DNA from: Bdellovibrio sp. UBA4095
Lineage (GTDB): Bacteria; Bdellovibrionota; Bdellovibrionia; Bdellovibrionales; Bdellovibrionaceae
Assembly: GCA_002381805.1 (NCBI GenBank)
Contig: DFXZ01000004.1
Location: 806,001-870,000 of the forward strand
Direction: 5' to 3'
DNA: 64,000 nt
The notes beneath the pieces were generated by a model. The model ran no database searches. It was not told the DNA's origin and saw nothing but the letters and a program-made list of their open reading frames with translations. Made by a program: the position numbers and the translations under genes. Shown here one piece after another: positions 45,599 through 54,699 of the stretch (positions are counted from its first letter, which is position 1; each line of letters opens with the position of its first letter).

Positions 45599-45626
45599 AG
45601 CATAGCAAACATGCTGGTCCAGTCAA
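45599..45626 (-). promoter_or_regulatory. Predicted promoter of glnB-glnA
   Basis: On the minus strand TTGACT (45621-45626) and TATGCT (45599-45604) are 16 bases apart, with the glnB start 32 bases further. An AGCAT/ATGCT inverted repeat (45599-45615) overlaps the -10 element and could be an operator. Confidence 0.5.
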
Positions 45627-45799
45627 AAACTTGTAAGGCAATTTATTTTTTTTAATTCTTCAATAACGCAAACCGATAAACCCGAACTCTAAGTAAATAA
45701 CTCAAAGAAGGCAGAAAGTGAGTTGCGAAGGAATGTGGTTTTTGGTACACACGGGTCCTCTTTTGGAAAAACACTTTGTCGTCAAGCTCGGGGGGGATA

Positions 45800-46402
45800 G
45801 TGACAACAACACGTTTTTTCGTCTATGGATCTTTTTGTGAGGGGATGGTTCACTTCTCAAAGATTCAGAATTTCGTAGAATCTTCAGTATTTGCGCGAGT
45901 TAAGGCGACCGCGTACCGCTTAAAGGTGGGCTTTCCAGCCCTTGTTAAAGGCGGCGGAGATTTGGTTCCAGGTCAGTTGGTCGAAATGAAGGGGAGCGAA
46001 CTTCTTATCGGCTTATTGGATGAATTCTATGGTTTCAACCGAATGGATCCGGAGAAAAGTCTTTACACCAGAGAAGAGGTGGATGTTTATCCGGAAGGAT
46101 CGTCCATTTCGGTAAAAGCTTGGGTGTACTTTCTAAGTCCTTTAAAGCTGCCTGTAAATGCAGCTGTTATTAACGGAGGCGACTGGCAGAGATCTCTTGC
46201 AGAGCAGCCGGCACTTACCGATAAGCTCACTGAAAAGCAAACAGCCTATATTCAGAAGCTGGGAAAATCATCAGGCCGAGAGATTGTTCCCATTGATCTG
46301 ACTCTCTATAGAGAACTCATGAATCTTGAGCTGATCGTAGATAAGGGCAGACGCTTGGCACTCTCAAGACTTGGCCAAGAGGTTTTCAGACACCTTGTCT
46401 AA
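45800..46402 (+). CDS. Gamma-glutamylcyclotransferase-like protein with C-terminal extension
   Basis: A 200-residue protein. The N-terminal 120 residues show the GGCT fold: V-Y-G-S-F near the start, F-P-A-L-V-K, and a later Y-T-R-E-E-V-D-V-Y ... A-W-V-Y-F. The usual L-D-x-x-E-G segment reads L-D-E-F-Y-G, so the catalytic Glu may be missing. About 70 residues follow that I cannot assign, ending in a helical R-L-A-L-S-R-L-G-Q-E-V. The GTG at 45800 has G-rich sequence 3-9 bases before it. It overlaps the methyltransferase gene by 8 bases. Confidence 0.65.
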   Translation: MTTTRFFVYGSFCEGMVHFSKIQNFVESSVFARVKATAYRLKVGFPALVKGGGDLVPGQLVEMKGSELLIGLLDEFYGFNRMDPEKSLYTREEVDVYPEGSSISVKAWVYFLSPLKLPVNAAVINGGDWQRSLAEQPALTDKLTEKQTAYIQKLGKSSGREIVPIDLTLYRELMNLELIVDKGRRLALSRLGQEVFRHLV

Positions 46403-46880
46403 TCAGCAACTTTTCCGCATTGTATTAATAGAGCCCGAGATTCCACAAAATACGGGGAATATCGGGCGAACCTGCGTGGCAACGTCTTGTGAATTGCATC
46501 TCGTGGGTAAGATGGGTTTCGAAATTAACGATAAAAATCTTAAAAGAGCGGGCCTTGATTATTGGCCGTTCTTGAAGTGGCATCGCCATGCAGACTACGC
46601 ATCGTGGTGGAAAAACGTCGAAGACCCTTCACGAGTTTGGTACTTTACGACCAAAACTGACAGAACTTTTTTCGAACCTCAGTTCCAGCCTGGGGACTGG
46701 TTGGTCTTCGGGAAAGAAACAAAAGGTTTAGATCCTGAAATCCTTGCGCAGTTTCCAGAACAGACTGTGACGATTCCAATGGTGGGCGAGGGCGCTCGCA
46801 GTCTGAATCTTGCGACCTCCGTGGCGATCGCAGCCTATGAAGGTGTTCGTCAGAATCTGTACGCGAAAAAGTCGCTCTAA
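46395..46880 (+). CDS. TrmL-like SPOUT tRNA 2'-O-methyltransferase
   Basis: A 161-residue SPOUT methyltransferase. It shows the TrmL hallmarks I-V-L-I-E-P-E-I-P-Q-N-T-G-N-I-G-R at the N terminus, F-G-K-E-T-K-G-L in the middle, and the knot segment I-P-M ... S-L-N-L-A-T-S-V-A-I-A. TrmL methylates the wobble nucleotide of tRNA-Leu. The TTG at 46395 is a better start than the upstream frame at 46371, which would overlap the previous gene by 32 bases. It converges on the patatin gene with a 4-base overlap. Confidence 0.88.
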   Translation: MSNQQLFRIVLIEPEIPQNTGNIGRTCVATSCELHLVGKMGFEINDKNLKRAGLDYWPFLKWHRHADYASWWKNVEDPSRVWYFTTKTDRTFFEPQFQPGDWLVFGKETKGLDPEILAQFPEQTVTIPMVGEGARSLNLATSVAIAAYEGVRQNLYAKKSL

Positions 46881-47956
46881 CCTTCAATCAACTTTTGGAT
46901 CTGTTCGTGCTCTCGTCGTCCATCCTCATAGCCTATTTCCAGAAGCTGTTTACAAAAATTCGGTTCAAAAAATAGATAACTGATAAGCTCATGGGATTCC
47001 GCCAAGGTCGTGGAATCTTTTAAAAAGTAGCGAATCATTCTTGGTAAGTCATTGATCTTTTGCGCGGCCAGCTTTGATATATCTGTGGACGGTGAAATCC
47101 ACACAAACGGAACCTCGCGAATGGGAACTCTCTTTTTTTCTTTTTTGGTAAGAGCTGCTGCGTGGGCATTTGTTGCTGTGATTCTCTGAATGTCGAGTTC
47201 CAGTCCGTCCATCATCATCGAATGGAAAAGAACATTGGCCACTCGGACCATTGAAGGGGGATGAGCAGCCTGGCTGTCAAAATTGTAATAGTTGAACCAC
47301 ATTTCCGAACGTCGGCGCACTCCAATAGCAATCAGTCTTTCGGCCCCCATATAGATAGCTGGAGCACACGGTGATTGATTGCGGATGCAGCCGTCTCCAT
47401 AAAATTGGCCGCCAATTCGCACCGGTGGGAACAACAGGGGAATGGCTGTGGAGGCCATGACGTGGTCTTCTGTGATTTGACATTTCTCGCTTCGATGCAT
47501 GGGGCGCTCCCATGGCGTTATGTCGTTGCTCCCTTGGATGAATGTTCTGCTTGATAGGGTGCCGTATTCGAGCGCTGTTAAGCTGATGCCATGTATGTGT
47601 TTCAGGTCGATATTTTTCTGAATGTTTTCAAACTTGCAGCTTTCTTTTATCAGGCTGCGTAAGGGGTTGGTACTAAAGAGAGCTCCCGTTTTTTGTCCCA
47701 TAAGGTCGGCATGGTAAACAGACTCGGTCGTTACCGAGCTCCAAAGGTCGCGCAGGCGCTCGGATCCTTGATAAAAGCTCCCGTGATGTGAAGACAGTAT
47801 CGCTGCGTTAATTGCGCCGGCGCTTACCCCGGAGTAGATCTGAAAAGGATGCTCATGACCCAGTTGAGTCGCAATCTCTGCAATGGCTAAAGTCACTCCA
47901 GCTTGGTAGGCGCCACGCGCACCGCCACCGGAAAGAATCAGACCGAGGCGTTTCAT
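46877..47956 (-). CDS. Patatin-like phospholipase (RssA-type)
   Basis: A 359-residue enzyme. The oxyanion motif G-G-G-A-R-G-A-Y (about 10-17) and the nucleophile elbow G-V-S-A-G-A-I (about 43-49) are near the N terminus, and D-G-C-I-R-N-Q-S-P (about residue 189) gives the catalytic Asp. The start at 47956 follows GAAGGAGG by 5 bases. Patatins cleave phospholipids or lysophospholipids; there is no signal peptide, so a cytoplasmic or type-I exported location is open. Confidence 0.9.
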   Translation of the reverse strand: MKRLGLILSGGGARGAYQAGVTLAIAEIATQLGHEHPFQIYSGVSAGAINAAILSSHHGSFYQGSERLRDLWSSVTTESVYHADLMGQKTGALFSTNPLRSLIKESCKFENIQKNIDLKHIHGISLTALEYGTLSSRTFIQGSNDITPWERPMHRSEKCQITEDHVMASTAIPLLFPPVRIGGQFYGDGCIRNQSPCAPAIYMGAERLIAIGVRRRSEMWFNYYNFDSQAAHPPSMVRVANVLFHSMMMDGLELDIQRITATNAHAAALTKKEKKRVPIREVPFVWISPSTDISKLAAQKINDLPRMIRYFLKDSTTLAESHELISYLFFEPNFCKQLLEIGYEDGRREHEQIQKLIEG

Positions 47957-48087
47957 TGTGCCTCCTTCTTTAAGCAATATTTTAAGTGAGCTAATGGAGG
48001 CGGGCGAATCGGCAATGACGACAGTGAAATAATACAAATTCTTAAGGACTTACGTCTGGATGATCACGTCCAATGACGCAGACTGAA

Positions 48088-48125
48088 AACAGCCCCTTAC
48101 CTTGCCGGGGTCTGTCTTTTGGGTC
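48088..48125 (+). promoter_or_regulatory. Hairpin in the secA leader
   Basis: ACAGCCCC (near 48089-48096) can pair with GGGGTCTGT (48107-48115, one bulged T), then a short T-run. It lies about 25 bases before the secA start and could be a terminator or a translational control structure. Confidence 0.35.
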
Positions 48126-48139
48126 TATTCTTAAGCACT

Positions 48140-50824
48140 ATGGTAACGCAAGTCCTTACAAAATTATTCGGTACAAAGCATGATCGCGAAATGAAGAAGA
48201 TTCAGCCACTTGTGGATCGAATCAACTCCCTTGAGCCAGAGATGGCAGCGCTCACAGATGAACAACTTAAAGCTAAAACTCCCGAGTTTCAGGAGCGCTT
48301 CAAGAACGGCGCTAAGGTCGATGATCTTTTGCCTGAAGCATTCGCTGTCTGTCGTGAAGCATCTAAGCGGGTGCTGGGAATGCGACATTACGATGTGCAG
48401 TTGATCGGTGGTATCGTTTTGAATCGCGGAAACATTGCCGAGATGAGAACCGGTGAAGGTAAAACCCTCGTGGCGACCTTAGCCGTTTATCTGAACGCTC
48501 TGACTGGTCGCGGAGTCCACGTGGTTACAGTGAATGACTACTTGGCGCGACGAGATGCCGAGTGGATGGGTCGATTGTACGGATGGTTGGGTTTAACCAC
48601 GGGTATTATCGTTCATGGTTTAAATGATCAGCAACGCAAACAAATGTATGCTTGTGATATCACTTATTGTACGAACAACGAATTAGGATTTGATTACCTT
48701 CGAGACAATATGAAGTTCGATCTGAACGACTATGTTCAGCGACCTCATTATTTCGCAATTGTCGATGAGTGTGACTCTATCTTGGTCGACGAAGCCAGAA
48801 CACCATTGATCATTTCAGGTCCTGCTGAATCTTCCACGGAAAAATACCAGGTTGTAAATTCAATCATCCCACATCTAAAGCGTGATGAGCATTTCACAAT
48901 GGAAGAAAAAACCAAGACAGCCTCATTGACTGACGCCGGGAACGCCAAAGTCGAAGAGCTCTTGGGTCTTAGCAATCTCTATGATCCTCAGAATATCGAA
49001 ATCCTTCACCATGTTTATCAAGGTCTGAAGGCTCATCATCTTTATCGCAGAGATGTTGAGTACATGATTAAAGATAATGAGATCGTGATTGTCGATGAAT
49101 TCACCGGACGTTTGATGCCGGGTCGCCGTTGGAGTGATGGTTTGCATCAGGCGATCGAAGCCAAAGAAGGCGTCGAAGTTAAAAGCGAAAATCAAACTCT
49201 TGCTACAATCACTTTCCAAAACTACTTCCGTATGTACGAAAAGCTTTCGGGCATGACGGGAACAGCGGACACAGAGGCCGTCGAGTTTAAGAAGATTTAT
49301 AATCTTGATGTGAACGTGATTCCTACGAACCGTCCGATTCAACGTAAAGATCAAGAGGACGTTGTTTATAAAACTGAAAAGGCGAAGTTCAAAGCCATCA
49401 CTGCAGATATCAAAGAAAGAACTGCTTTGGGGCAGCCGATCTTGGTGGGTACTGCTTCTATTGAAAAGTCAGAGGCTTTAAGCGCTTTCCTTAAGAAAGA
49501 AGGAATTCGTCATGAAGTCCTGAATGCGAAACATCACGAGCGCGAAGCTGAAATCGTGGCACAAGCTGGACGTAAAGGCGCTGTAACAATTGCGACCAAT
49601 ATGGCTGGCCGTGGAACTGATATCATGCTTGGCGGTAATGCCGAGATGCTCGCAAAGTCGGCTGCTGGGAACGATGACACTGCAGAATATGAACAGGCCC
49701 TTGAAAAAGTCCGCCGCCAAGTTGAAAGCGAAAGAGAAGAAGTTCGCGCATTGGGTGGTCTTTACATCATCGGAACCGAGAGACATGAGTCTCGTCGTAT
49801 TGATAACCAGCTACGAGGCCGTTCAGGTCGTCAGGGTGATCCCGGGGAATCGAAATTTTATCTTTCTTTGGAAGACAACTTGATGAGGATTTTCAACGGA
49901 GAGCGCATTCAGAAAATCATGGAGATGCTGAATATTCCTGAAGACGAACCGATCACAGCAAAAATGGTGACGAACGCAGTCGAAGGCGCACAACGAAAAG
50001 TGGAAGGTCATCAATTTGATATTCGAAAGAATTTGATGGACTACGATTCAGTGATGAATAGCCAACGTAATGCGATCTATAGCATGCGTCGCAAGGTTCT
50101 TGAGGGTAAAGATATTGATAGAACCACTTTGGATTGGCTGGGCGATGTTGTTTCAAACTTGCTCGATGCTTATGTTCCTGAGAACGGAAAAAAAGAAGAT
50201 TGGAGTCTGGAGGGCTTGAACAATTCGTTGGCTCAAACTTTCGGATTTAAAGCAGATTTCCAAAACATGCCAATCAATACTGAATCTATCACAGAGGCAG
50301 TAAAAGCCGGCGTTAAGGCCGTGTACGATCGACAAAAGAATTCAATGGGAGATTTCTTTGAGCAAGTTCAGAAGATGATTTTGCTTCAGAGTATTGATCA
50401 CCACTGGAAGAATCACTTGTATGTTATCGACAAGCTTAAAGAGGGTATTGGTTTGCGTGGATATGCGCAGAAGGATCCTCTTATTGAGTACAAGAAAGAA
50501 GCTTTCAAGGCCTTTGAAGCTTTGAACAATACGATCAAATCGGATGCGATCGAGAAGATCATGCGTGTTCAGCTTGTAGCGCAACAATCTGAAGAAGAAA
50601 TGATGGAAAGTTTCAGACCTGAAGAGAATGATTTGGATGAGTTGGATTACTCTTCTCCCTCCGAATCAGATATCGGCCAAGGAATGCAATCCGAAGCCAT
50701 GGCGAACGGGACTCCATCGGGAGAAACTAAGCGTAAAACGACTTTTCAAAGCGGCCCTCGCGAAGATCGTCCGATGAATCGTGAAGAGCGTCGACGGATT
50801 GAAAAGAGTAAAGGAAAAAGATAA
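48140..50824 (+). CDS. secA: Preprotein translocase ATPase SecA
   Basis: This 894-residue protein has the SecA motor: M-R-T-G-E-G-K-T-L (Walker A), [13 protein letters not shown] (Walker B), [17 protein letters not shown] and [13 protein letters not shown]. It drives protein export through SecYEG. The C terminus ends in basic residues and lacks the usual zinc motif C-x-C-x8-C-H. The ATG at 48140 gives the typical start of SecA (K-L-F-G-T-K-H-D-R) without the upstream extension. A zinc-ribbon gene begins directly after its stop. Confidence 0.96.
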   Translation: MVTQVLTKLFGTKHDREMKKIQPLVDRINSLEPEMAALTDEQLKAKTPEFQERFKNGAKVDDLLPEAFAVCREASKRVLGMRHYDVQLIGGIVLNRGNIAEMRTGEGKTLVATLAVYLNALTGRGVHVVTVNDYLARRDAEWMGRLYGWLGLTTGIIVHGLNDQQRKQMYACDITYCTNNELGFDYLRDNMKFDLNDYVQRPHYFAIVDECDSILVDEARTPLIISGPAESSTEKYQVVNSIIPHLKRDEHFTMEEKTKTASLTDAGNAKVEELLGLSNLYDPQNIEILHHVYQGLKAHHLYRRDVEYMIKDNEIVIVDEFTGRLMPGRRWSDGLHQAIEAKEGVEVKSENQTLATITFQNYFRMYEKLSGMTGTADTEAVEFKKIYNLDVNVIPTNRPIQRKDQEDVVYKTEKAKFKAITADIKERTALGQPILVGTASIEKSEALSAFLKKEGIRHEVLNAKHHEREAEIVAQAGRKGAVTIATNMAGRGTDIMLGGNAEMLAKSAAGNDDTAEYEQALEKVRRQVESEREEVRALGGLYIIGTERHESRRIDNQLRGRSGRQGDPGESKFYLSLEDNLMRIFNGERIQKIMEMLNIPEDEPITAKMVTNAVEGAQRKVEGHQFDIRKNLMDYDSVMNSQRNAIYSMRRKVLEGKDIDRTTLDWLGDVVSNLLDAYVPENGKKEDWSLEGLNNSLAQTFGFKADFQNMPINTESITEAVKAGVKAVYDRQKNSMGDFFEQVQKMILLQSIDHHWKNHLYVIDKLKEGIGLRGYAQKDPLIEYKKEAFKAFEALNNTIKSDAIEKIMRVQLVAQQSEEEMMESFRPEENDLDELDYSSPSESDIGQGMQSEAMANGTPSGETKRKTTFQSGPREDRPMNREERRRIEKSKGKR

Positions 50825-51511
50825 TTGATCGCATGTCCGAGCTGCCAGCGGCCAGTGGAAGTTTTAGATCAGCACTTTGGGGCGCTTTTCACGTGCCCCC
50901 ATTGCCAAGCTGTCTATTTCATAGATTGGCAAGGTCAGCCGGAGATGGCCCAACACGATAATCAGGATGATCCCATTGTTTCTGAAGATGTCGTGGAAGG
51001 TGCCCTTGAAAATCCAGTGGAAAACTCTGTTGAAACGGCAGAGTACACGGCCCCCCTTGATAGCGGTGAACCTTTTGCACCGGACTTTGGCGAGCCTTCT
51101 TACGAGGCTCCGATCCCTGAGGGCGAGTATATGGGCCCGGTGGAAGCAGAGTCTTATGATTTTTCTCAGCCACTAGGTCAGCCTACTGAAGCCGTGTACG
51201 AGAATGAGACCATCGAAAGTTCTGACTTTTCAGATATCACTGAATTTGCAAACGCTGATGTCGAACTAGGGCCTTTAAGCTACACCATTCAGATCGAGGG
51301 TTTGGACTCTAGCGCAAACATATCTCAGCTTAAAGAGGCAATGACTGACGCCCGATTTGCTTGGGATGTCGCGGCTCTTTTTAAACAAATTAACAACGGG
51401 CGGTTGTTATTATCTGGACTGCCCCCGGCTAAAGCCTCCGTATTAATCAACCGATTAAAGTATCTGCCTTTTAAAATATCTTGGAGGCAAGATGTACTTA
51501 CGAGTCATTAA
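50825..51511 (+). CDS. Zinc-ribbon protein with acidic linker
   Basis: A 228-residue protein. The N-terminal zinc ribbon holds C-P-S-C (residues 4-7) and C-P-H-C (about 24-27), then a long acidic, Pro-rich linker (about 45-140, D/E/P/S), then a compact C-terminal domain (about 148-228) with I-Q-I-E-G-L and A-S-V-L-I-N-R-L-K-Y, like a ferredoxin-fold or metal-associated domain. The TTG start follows the secA stop directly. The ribbon resembles the MJ0042-type. A role with SecA is suggested only by position. Confidence 0.65.
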   Translation: MIACPSCQRPVEVLDQHFGALFTCPHCQAVYFIDWQGQPEMAQHDNQDDPIVSEDVVEGALENPVENSVETAEYTAPLDSGEPFAPDFGEPSYEAPIPEGEYMGPVEAESYDFSQPLGQPTEAVYENETIESSDFSDITEFANADVELGPLSYTIQIEGLDSSANISQLKEAMTDARFAWDVAALFKQINNGRLLLSGLPPAKASVLINRLKYLPFKISWRQDVLTSH

Positions 51512-52034
51512 AGTATTGTTCATAGGTTTGACAATATTTGGGAATTTGCCAGCTGTCGCCAGTGAGGAAACCTATGCCGTGGTTCAAGCGCGAGTCCAGG
51601 GTTTAGAAGCTAAAGTAAGAGCCTCCGAGGCGGAAATCCAAAAGCTTATTTTGGAGAAACAAAAGACTAAAGATCCAGAAAAAGTTTCCGAAATCATTCG
51701 CACGATGTTGACCCTTCATAAAGAATTAGGCACGCAAGTGAAGGAGTATGATCAGCAGCGGAATCTACTTAAATATCGCTACCCAGAAAAGGGTCTGACG
51801 GATGTGCGGGAGTACGAGAGAATAGAAGTGAAGTCTCTGGAGGATTTCGAAAGTCAGGTCAGTCTGTCGGCGTCTGTTCACCGTACTATGGATAAAGTTC
51901 GGATGCAGTATCGGGGCGACCAAAAGCGAACGATATCATCTGAAGGGGAATCTCGGCCGGCGCATCTGATGGCTCAACCGGCAAAATCTAAAGGCAAATC
52001 CAGCTTCATGGAGCCGATCATCCTGCAGAAGTAG
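51492..52034 (+). CDS. Exported coiled-coil protein of unknown function
   Basis: A 180-residue protein with a signal peptide (about 1-23, ending A-V-A-S) and a helical, heptad-rich segment (about 26-90, rich in Glu, Lys, Ala, Gln). The start follows TGGAGG and overlaps the end of the zinc-ribbon gene by 20 bases. No enzymatic motif seen. Confidence 0.65.
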   Translation: MYLRVIKVLFIGLTIFGNLPAVASEETYAVVQARVQGLEAKVRASEAEIQKLILEKQKTKDPEKVSEIIRTMLTLHKELGTQVKEYDQQRNLLKYRYPEKGLTDVREYERIEVKSLEDFESQVSLSASVHRTMDKVRMQYRGDQKRTISSEGESRPAHLMAQPAKSKGKSSFMEPIILQK

Positions 52035-52122
52035 CAGGATTCTGTTTCAAATTGAGATAAATACAAAGCGTATTCTTTCAAGACTTGTGGGAAGCTGTTA
52101 CCTTAATAATAGTGGGGGAAAT

Positions 52123-52566
52123 ATGCTAAGACTACTGGCAATTCCTGTCGTTCTCGTCGGGTTGATGACGTCTGCCTGTCAGACATCTATGTTAAAGCAG
52201 TTTAATAAAGTTAAGCTAGGCATGGAAAAGGATGATGTCCTCGATGCGATGGGAAGCCCGTCTCGAACTCAGCGCTTTCATGGCAAGGATCGATGGACTT
52301 ACGTTTTTTACGAGGACCGCGTGCGCTTTGAAAAAGAGGTTCAGTTTTTTGAAGGCAATGCAATCTATGTAGGTGATGTATCCCAGCCTCCAGCAGAAGT
52401 GGCAGCTGCTACGATAGATCAAAAAAATGAACTGAGAAATAAAGAAATTGATGCCGAGATCGCTCGGGACGTTGAGAAGCATCGTAAGGCTTATGAAAAC
52501 TACGAATCGGAAGTTCGCGGTGAAAACGGCGTTCAGTATGTTCCCCAGTTTGAACCAATCCGCTAA
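52123..52566 (+). CDS. BamE/SmpA-like lipoprotein
   Basis: A 147-residue lipoprotein with lipobox T-S-A-C (about 16-19). It follows the BamE pattern: V-K-L-G-M-E-K-D-D-V-L-D-A-M-G-S-P-S-R and then D-R-W-T-Y-V-F-Y. BamE is a small part of the outer-membrane beta-barrel assembly machine. The C-terminal half beyond residue 85 is longer and more helical than E. coli BamE, so it is a relative and not a proven orthologue. A GGGGGAA run is 3 to 9 bases before the start. Confidence 0.78.
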   Translation: MLRLLAIPVVLVGLMTSACQTSMLKQFNKVKLGMEKDDVLDAMGSPSRTQRFHGKDRWTYVFYEDRVRFEKEVQFFEGNAIYVGDVSQPPAEVAAATIDQKNELRNKEIDAEIARDVEKHRKAYENYESEVRGENGVQYVPQFEPIR

Positions 52567-53240
52567 AAACCAATTGTAAGGGGTTCGCCTAAGACGGAGA
52601 TGATCTCGTAGCCATTCATCTCCAATGTCTCTTCGGGATTATTTCCATAGAATTTTATACCAATCCAATTCCATTGAGTGGGCCAGGTCTCGACAGTATT
52701 CAAGAAAAAGACTTTAACTTGGTCGCGTTCCGCGAAAGGAACTGTGAACTCTTTCTGGCTGATCGGACTTTCCAAAATCTCTTCATAAGGAATCGTTAAG
52801 GGCTCGATGTGTGCCTGATCATCACTAATTAGACATGGACCACGCACAACCATCTTGGGAATCTCGCCAGATATCGCAACACCTTCTGCCGCAAAAATCA
52901 TATCATAGTAGGGGTATTTTTCGCAGACGAAAACGCGGCTTCCATTTTCTCCTTTCAATAGAAAGGAGCTTAATGTGATGCCCATTTTTCCGTCCTGCTT
53001 GTAAAAATCAGCATCTTTCAAGATTTGATATTTGAAAGCTCGGTGGAATTCGTCGTCTTCGAGATGCGATAGATCTGAACTGTTGGTGTCGGCATTGGTG
53101 GAGTCATCTTCGGAGGAGGCTACGCCGCGATCAGGATTTAATCTTTTGTCGAGAATTGCAATTCCCAAGGGAAGCGCGGCGAGAATCATTATTGAAATGA
53201 CCAAGCGAACGATTTTTTGCATAGGATGTTTGTTTTTCAT
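52563..53240 (-). CDS. Membrane-anchored protein of unknown function
   Basis: A 225-residue protein with an N-terminal anchor (about residues 10-30), an acidic linker (E-D-D-S-T-N) and a beta-rich C-terminal domain with several Phe/Tyr/Trp residues (V-F-V-C-E-K-Y-P-Y-Y-D-M-I-F). Two cysteines are likely extracytoplasmic. It ends four bases into the BamE-like gene and starts one base before the matrixin gene stop on the same strand. No family recognised. Confidence 0.6.
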   Translation of the reverse strand: MKNKHPMQKIVRLVISIMILAALPLGIAILDKRLNPDRGVASSEDDSTNADTNSSDLSHLEDDEFHRAFKYQILKDADFYKQDGKMGITLSSFLLKGENGSRVFVCEKYPYYDMIFAAEGVAISGEIPKMVVRGPCLISDDQAHIEPLTIPYEEILESPISQKEFTVPFAERDQVKVFFLNTVETWPTQWNWIGIKFYGNNPEETLEMNGYEIISVLGEPLTIGF

Positions 53241-53241
53241 C

Positions 53242-53883
53242 TTAATACTCGCACTTAAGGGTTTCTTTGTCGGCTGCTGTTAAAACTTGTCTTTTAATTC
53301 CACCATTAAGAACGGACCACATCACACTGGGCACGGAGCTTCGATGCTTTAGGCCCAGGACGTGTCCCAGTTCGTGAATAAGTAAGCTCTCTAGGTGAAC
53401 ATCTGCAGGAGTTCGGGGCTCGTCAATAAAATAAGTAAAGTGTCTTCCATTTATGGATATGTCAGCTTCTGTGATGAGATTTTTTGTCCAATGCAGTGAT
53501 GTGAGGGCTTGAGTGTTGCTGCGTGTTTCTGGCCATTCAGTGATCCAGTGGATGCTATTCAGAAGATTTTTACCGGCGGTGGCAGACAGTCCATCTGAGG
53601 ATTTTATTAGTTGAATCAGTGTCAGTCCGGCGCTTTCATTCCAATGATGAACCGCACTTTCCAAGGTATTCTGAAACTCGCTCGGGTAGCTTTCATGAAC
53701 CTGAAGATTGATGGGGATTCGTCCCTTCCAAGACACTCTTTGTCCATAGGCATTTTGCAGGTATCCACAATCGGGCTCTGCTTGGCTTGCCAAAACTTTA
53801 TTATCCCCAGGCCCAAGGATTGGAGCTTTCTCGCAGGCAACAAGACCGACGATCATGAAAGTGCTGAGGATGTATCTGAACAT
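53242..53883 (-). CDS. Matrixin-like zinc metalloprotease lipoprotein
   Basis: A 213-residue lipoprotein (lipobox V-A-C-E, about 14-18). The zinc motif H-E-L-G-H-V-L-G-L-K-H (about 172-182) is the matrixin H-E-x2-H-x2-G-x2-H pattern, followed by S-V-M-W-S, a Met-turn. The Asp/His elements before it (A-D-I-S-I-N-G-R-H-F) fit the fold. It is likely to be an exported, surface or periplasmic protease. Its stop lies next to the anchored-protein gene. Target proteins are unknown. Confidence 0.82.
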   Translation of the reverse strand: MFRYILSTFMIVGLVACEKAPILGPGDNKVLASQAEPDCGYLQNAYGQRVSWKGRIPINLQVHESYPSEFQNTLESAVHHWNESAGLTLIQLIKSSDGLSATAGKNLLNSIHWITEWPETRSNTQALTSLHWTKNLITEADISINGRHFTYFIDEPRTPADVHLESLLIHELGHVLGLKHRSSVPSVMWSVLNGGIKRQVLTAADKETLKCEY

Positions 53884-54147
53884 ATACTCAAGTTTACCGC
53901 AGATTCTGCGTTCGGAAGGTAAAATTAAAAGCGGGCTCGACTTTGGTGTAGCACGAGGGGTTCTAGATGTTTCGAGATGGGATTTTCAAGCTTGCAAAGT
54001 GGCCGCTTCGCCGCGCCGGCGCATGAAGTTATAAAGGTGCGCCAGATCATAATTAGTTGCCGTCTCTAATGATTTACGTTAGCTTCCCAAGCTATATATT
54101 ACAATTTTGTGACAAAACCTATTTGCACCCCTTGGGAGTGTCAACCT
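53884..54147. other. Intergenic region upstream of the cytochrome oxidase operon
   Basis: This 264-base stretch separates the divergent matrixin gene and the oxidase operon. It holds inverted repeats (CGCCG/CGGCG at 54009-54021; GGCGCA 54018-54023 with TGCGCC 54038-54043) that could compete, and an AT-rich segment (54093-54104) that might be a promoter, though I cannot fix a -35. A 19-codon ORF (53967-54026) with a GAGGGG site is possible but unproven. Confidence 0.35.
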
Positions 54148-54684
54148 ATGTCTGAAAATAGAGATGAATATAACCGCGGCGGGATGCTGGCATTTACCTT
54201 CTCCATCGTATTTTGCTTTGCATTCTTCTTTTACCTTGTAGCTGTTAATAAAGGTGTTGATCTTGGTGAAAACGTGATCGATCCGAATGCGCCAGTTGCA
54301 GAGGGTGCTACTCCGGTATTCGATATCACAAAAGTCGAAGAACCATGGGTGGCGACTCCAGAAATGGTCGCTTACGGACAAAAATCATATATGACCAACT
54401 GCGCAATGTGCCATGGAAATCAAGGGCAGGGTGATGGAGCTGCGGGAGCTGCATTAAACCCAAAACCTCGTAATCTCGTTGAAGGTAAGTGGACTCAGGG
54501 CGAAGGCATTATCGCTCACTATAAAGTTCTGCAAAATGGTATCAAGGGCACTTCCATGGCTTCCTATCAGCATTTCAAGCCGGCAGAGCGTTGGGCAATT
54601 CTTCACTACATGGACAGCATCACCCAAAACAAATCTAAGGATGATCCTGCAAAAGTTGCTGAGTTCGCAAAAACTGCAGAATAA
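54148..54684 (+). CDS. Membrane-anchored cytochrome c
   Basis: A 178-residue protein with a short N terminus, one membrane segment (about residues 12-32) and a periplasmic cytochrome domain with C-A-M-C-H-G-N (about 90). The fold ends with a helix carrying S-M-A-S-Y-Q-H-F, a possible Met ligand. It opens the oxidase operon and is likely to pass electrons to the CuA site of CtaC or to the fused heme domain of that subunit. The ATG at 54148 lies behind GGGAG. Confidence 0.88.
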   Translation: MSENRDEYNRGGMLAFTFSIVFCFAFFFYLVAVNKGVDLGENVIDPNAPVAEGATPVFDITKVEEPWVATPEMVAYGQKSYMTNCAMCHGNQGQGDGAAGAALNPKPRNLVEGKWTQGEGIIAHYKVLQNGIKGTSMASYQHFKPAERWAILHYMDSITQNKSKDDPAKVAEFAKTAE

Positions 54685-54699
54685 TTAGGAACTTATTAA

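Noticed and set aside
45720..45842. A 40-codon GTG-start ORF before the GGCT-like gene
   Set aside because: It overlaps the better-supported gene in another frame, has a weak ribosome site and no clear motif.
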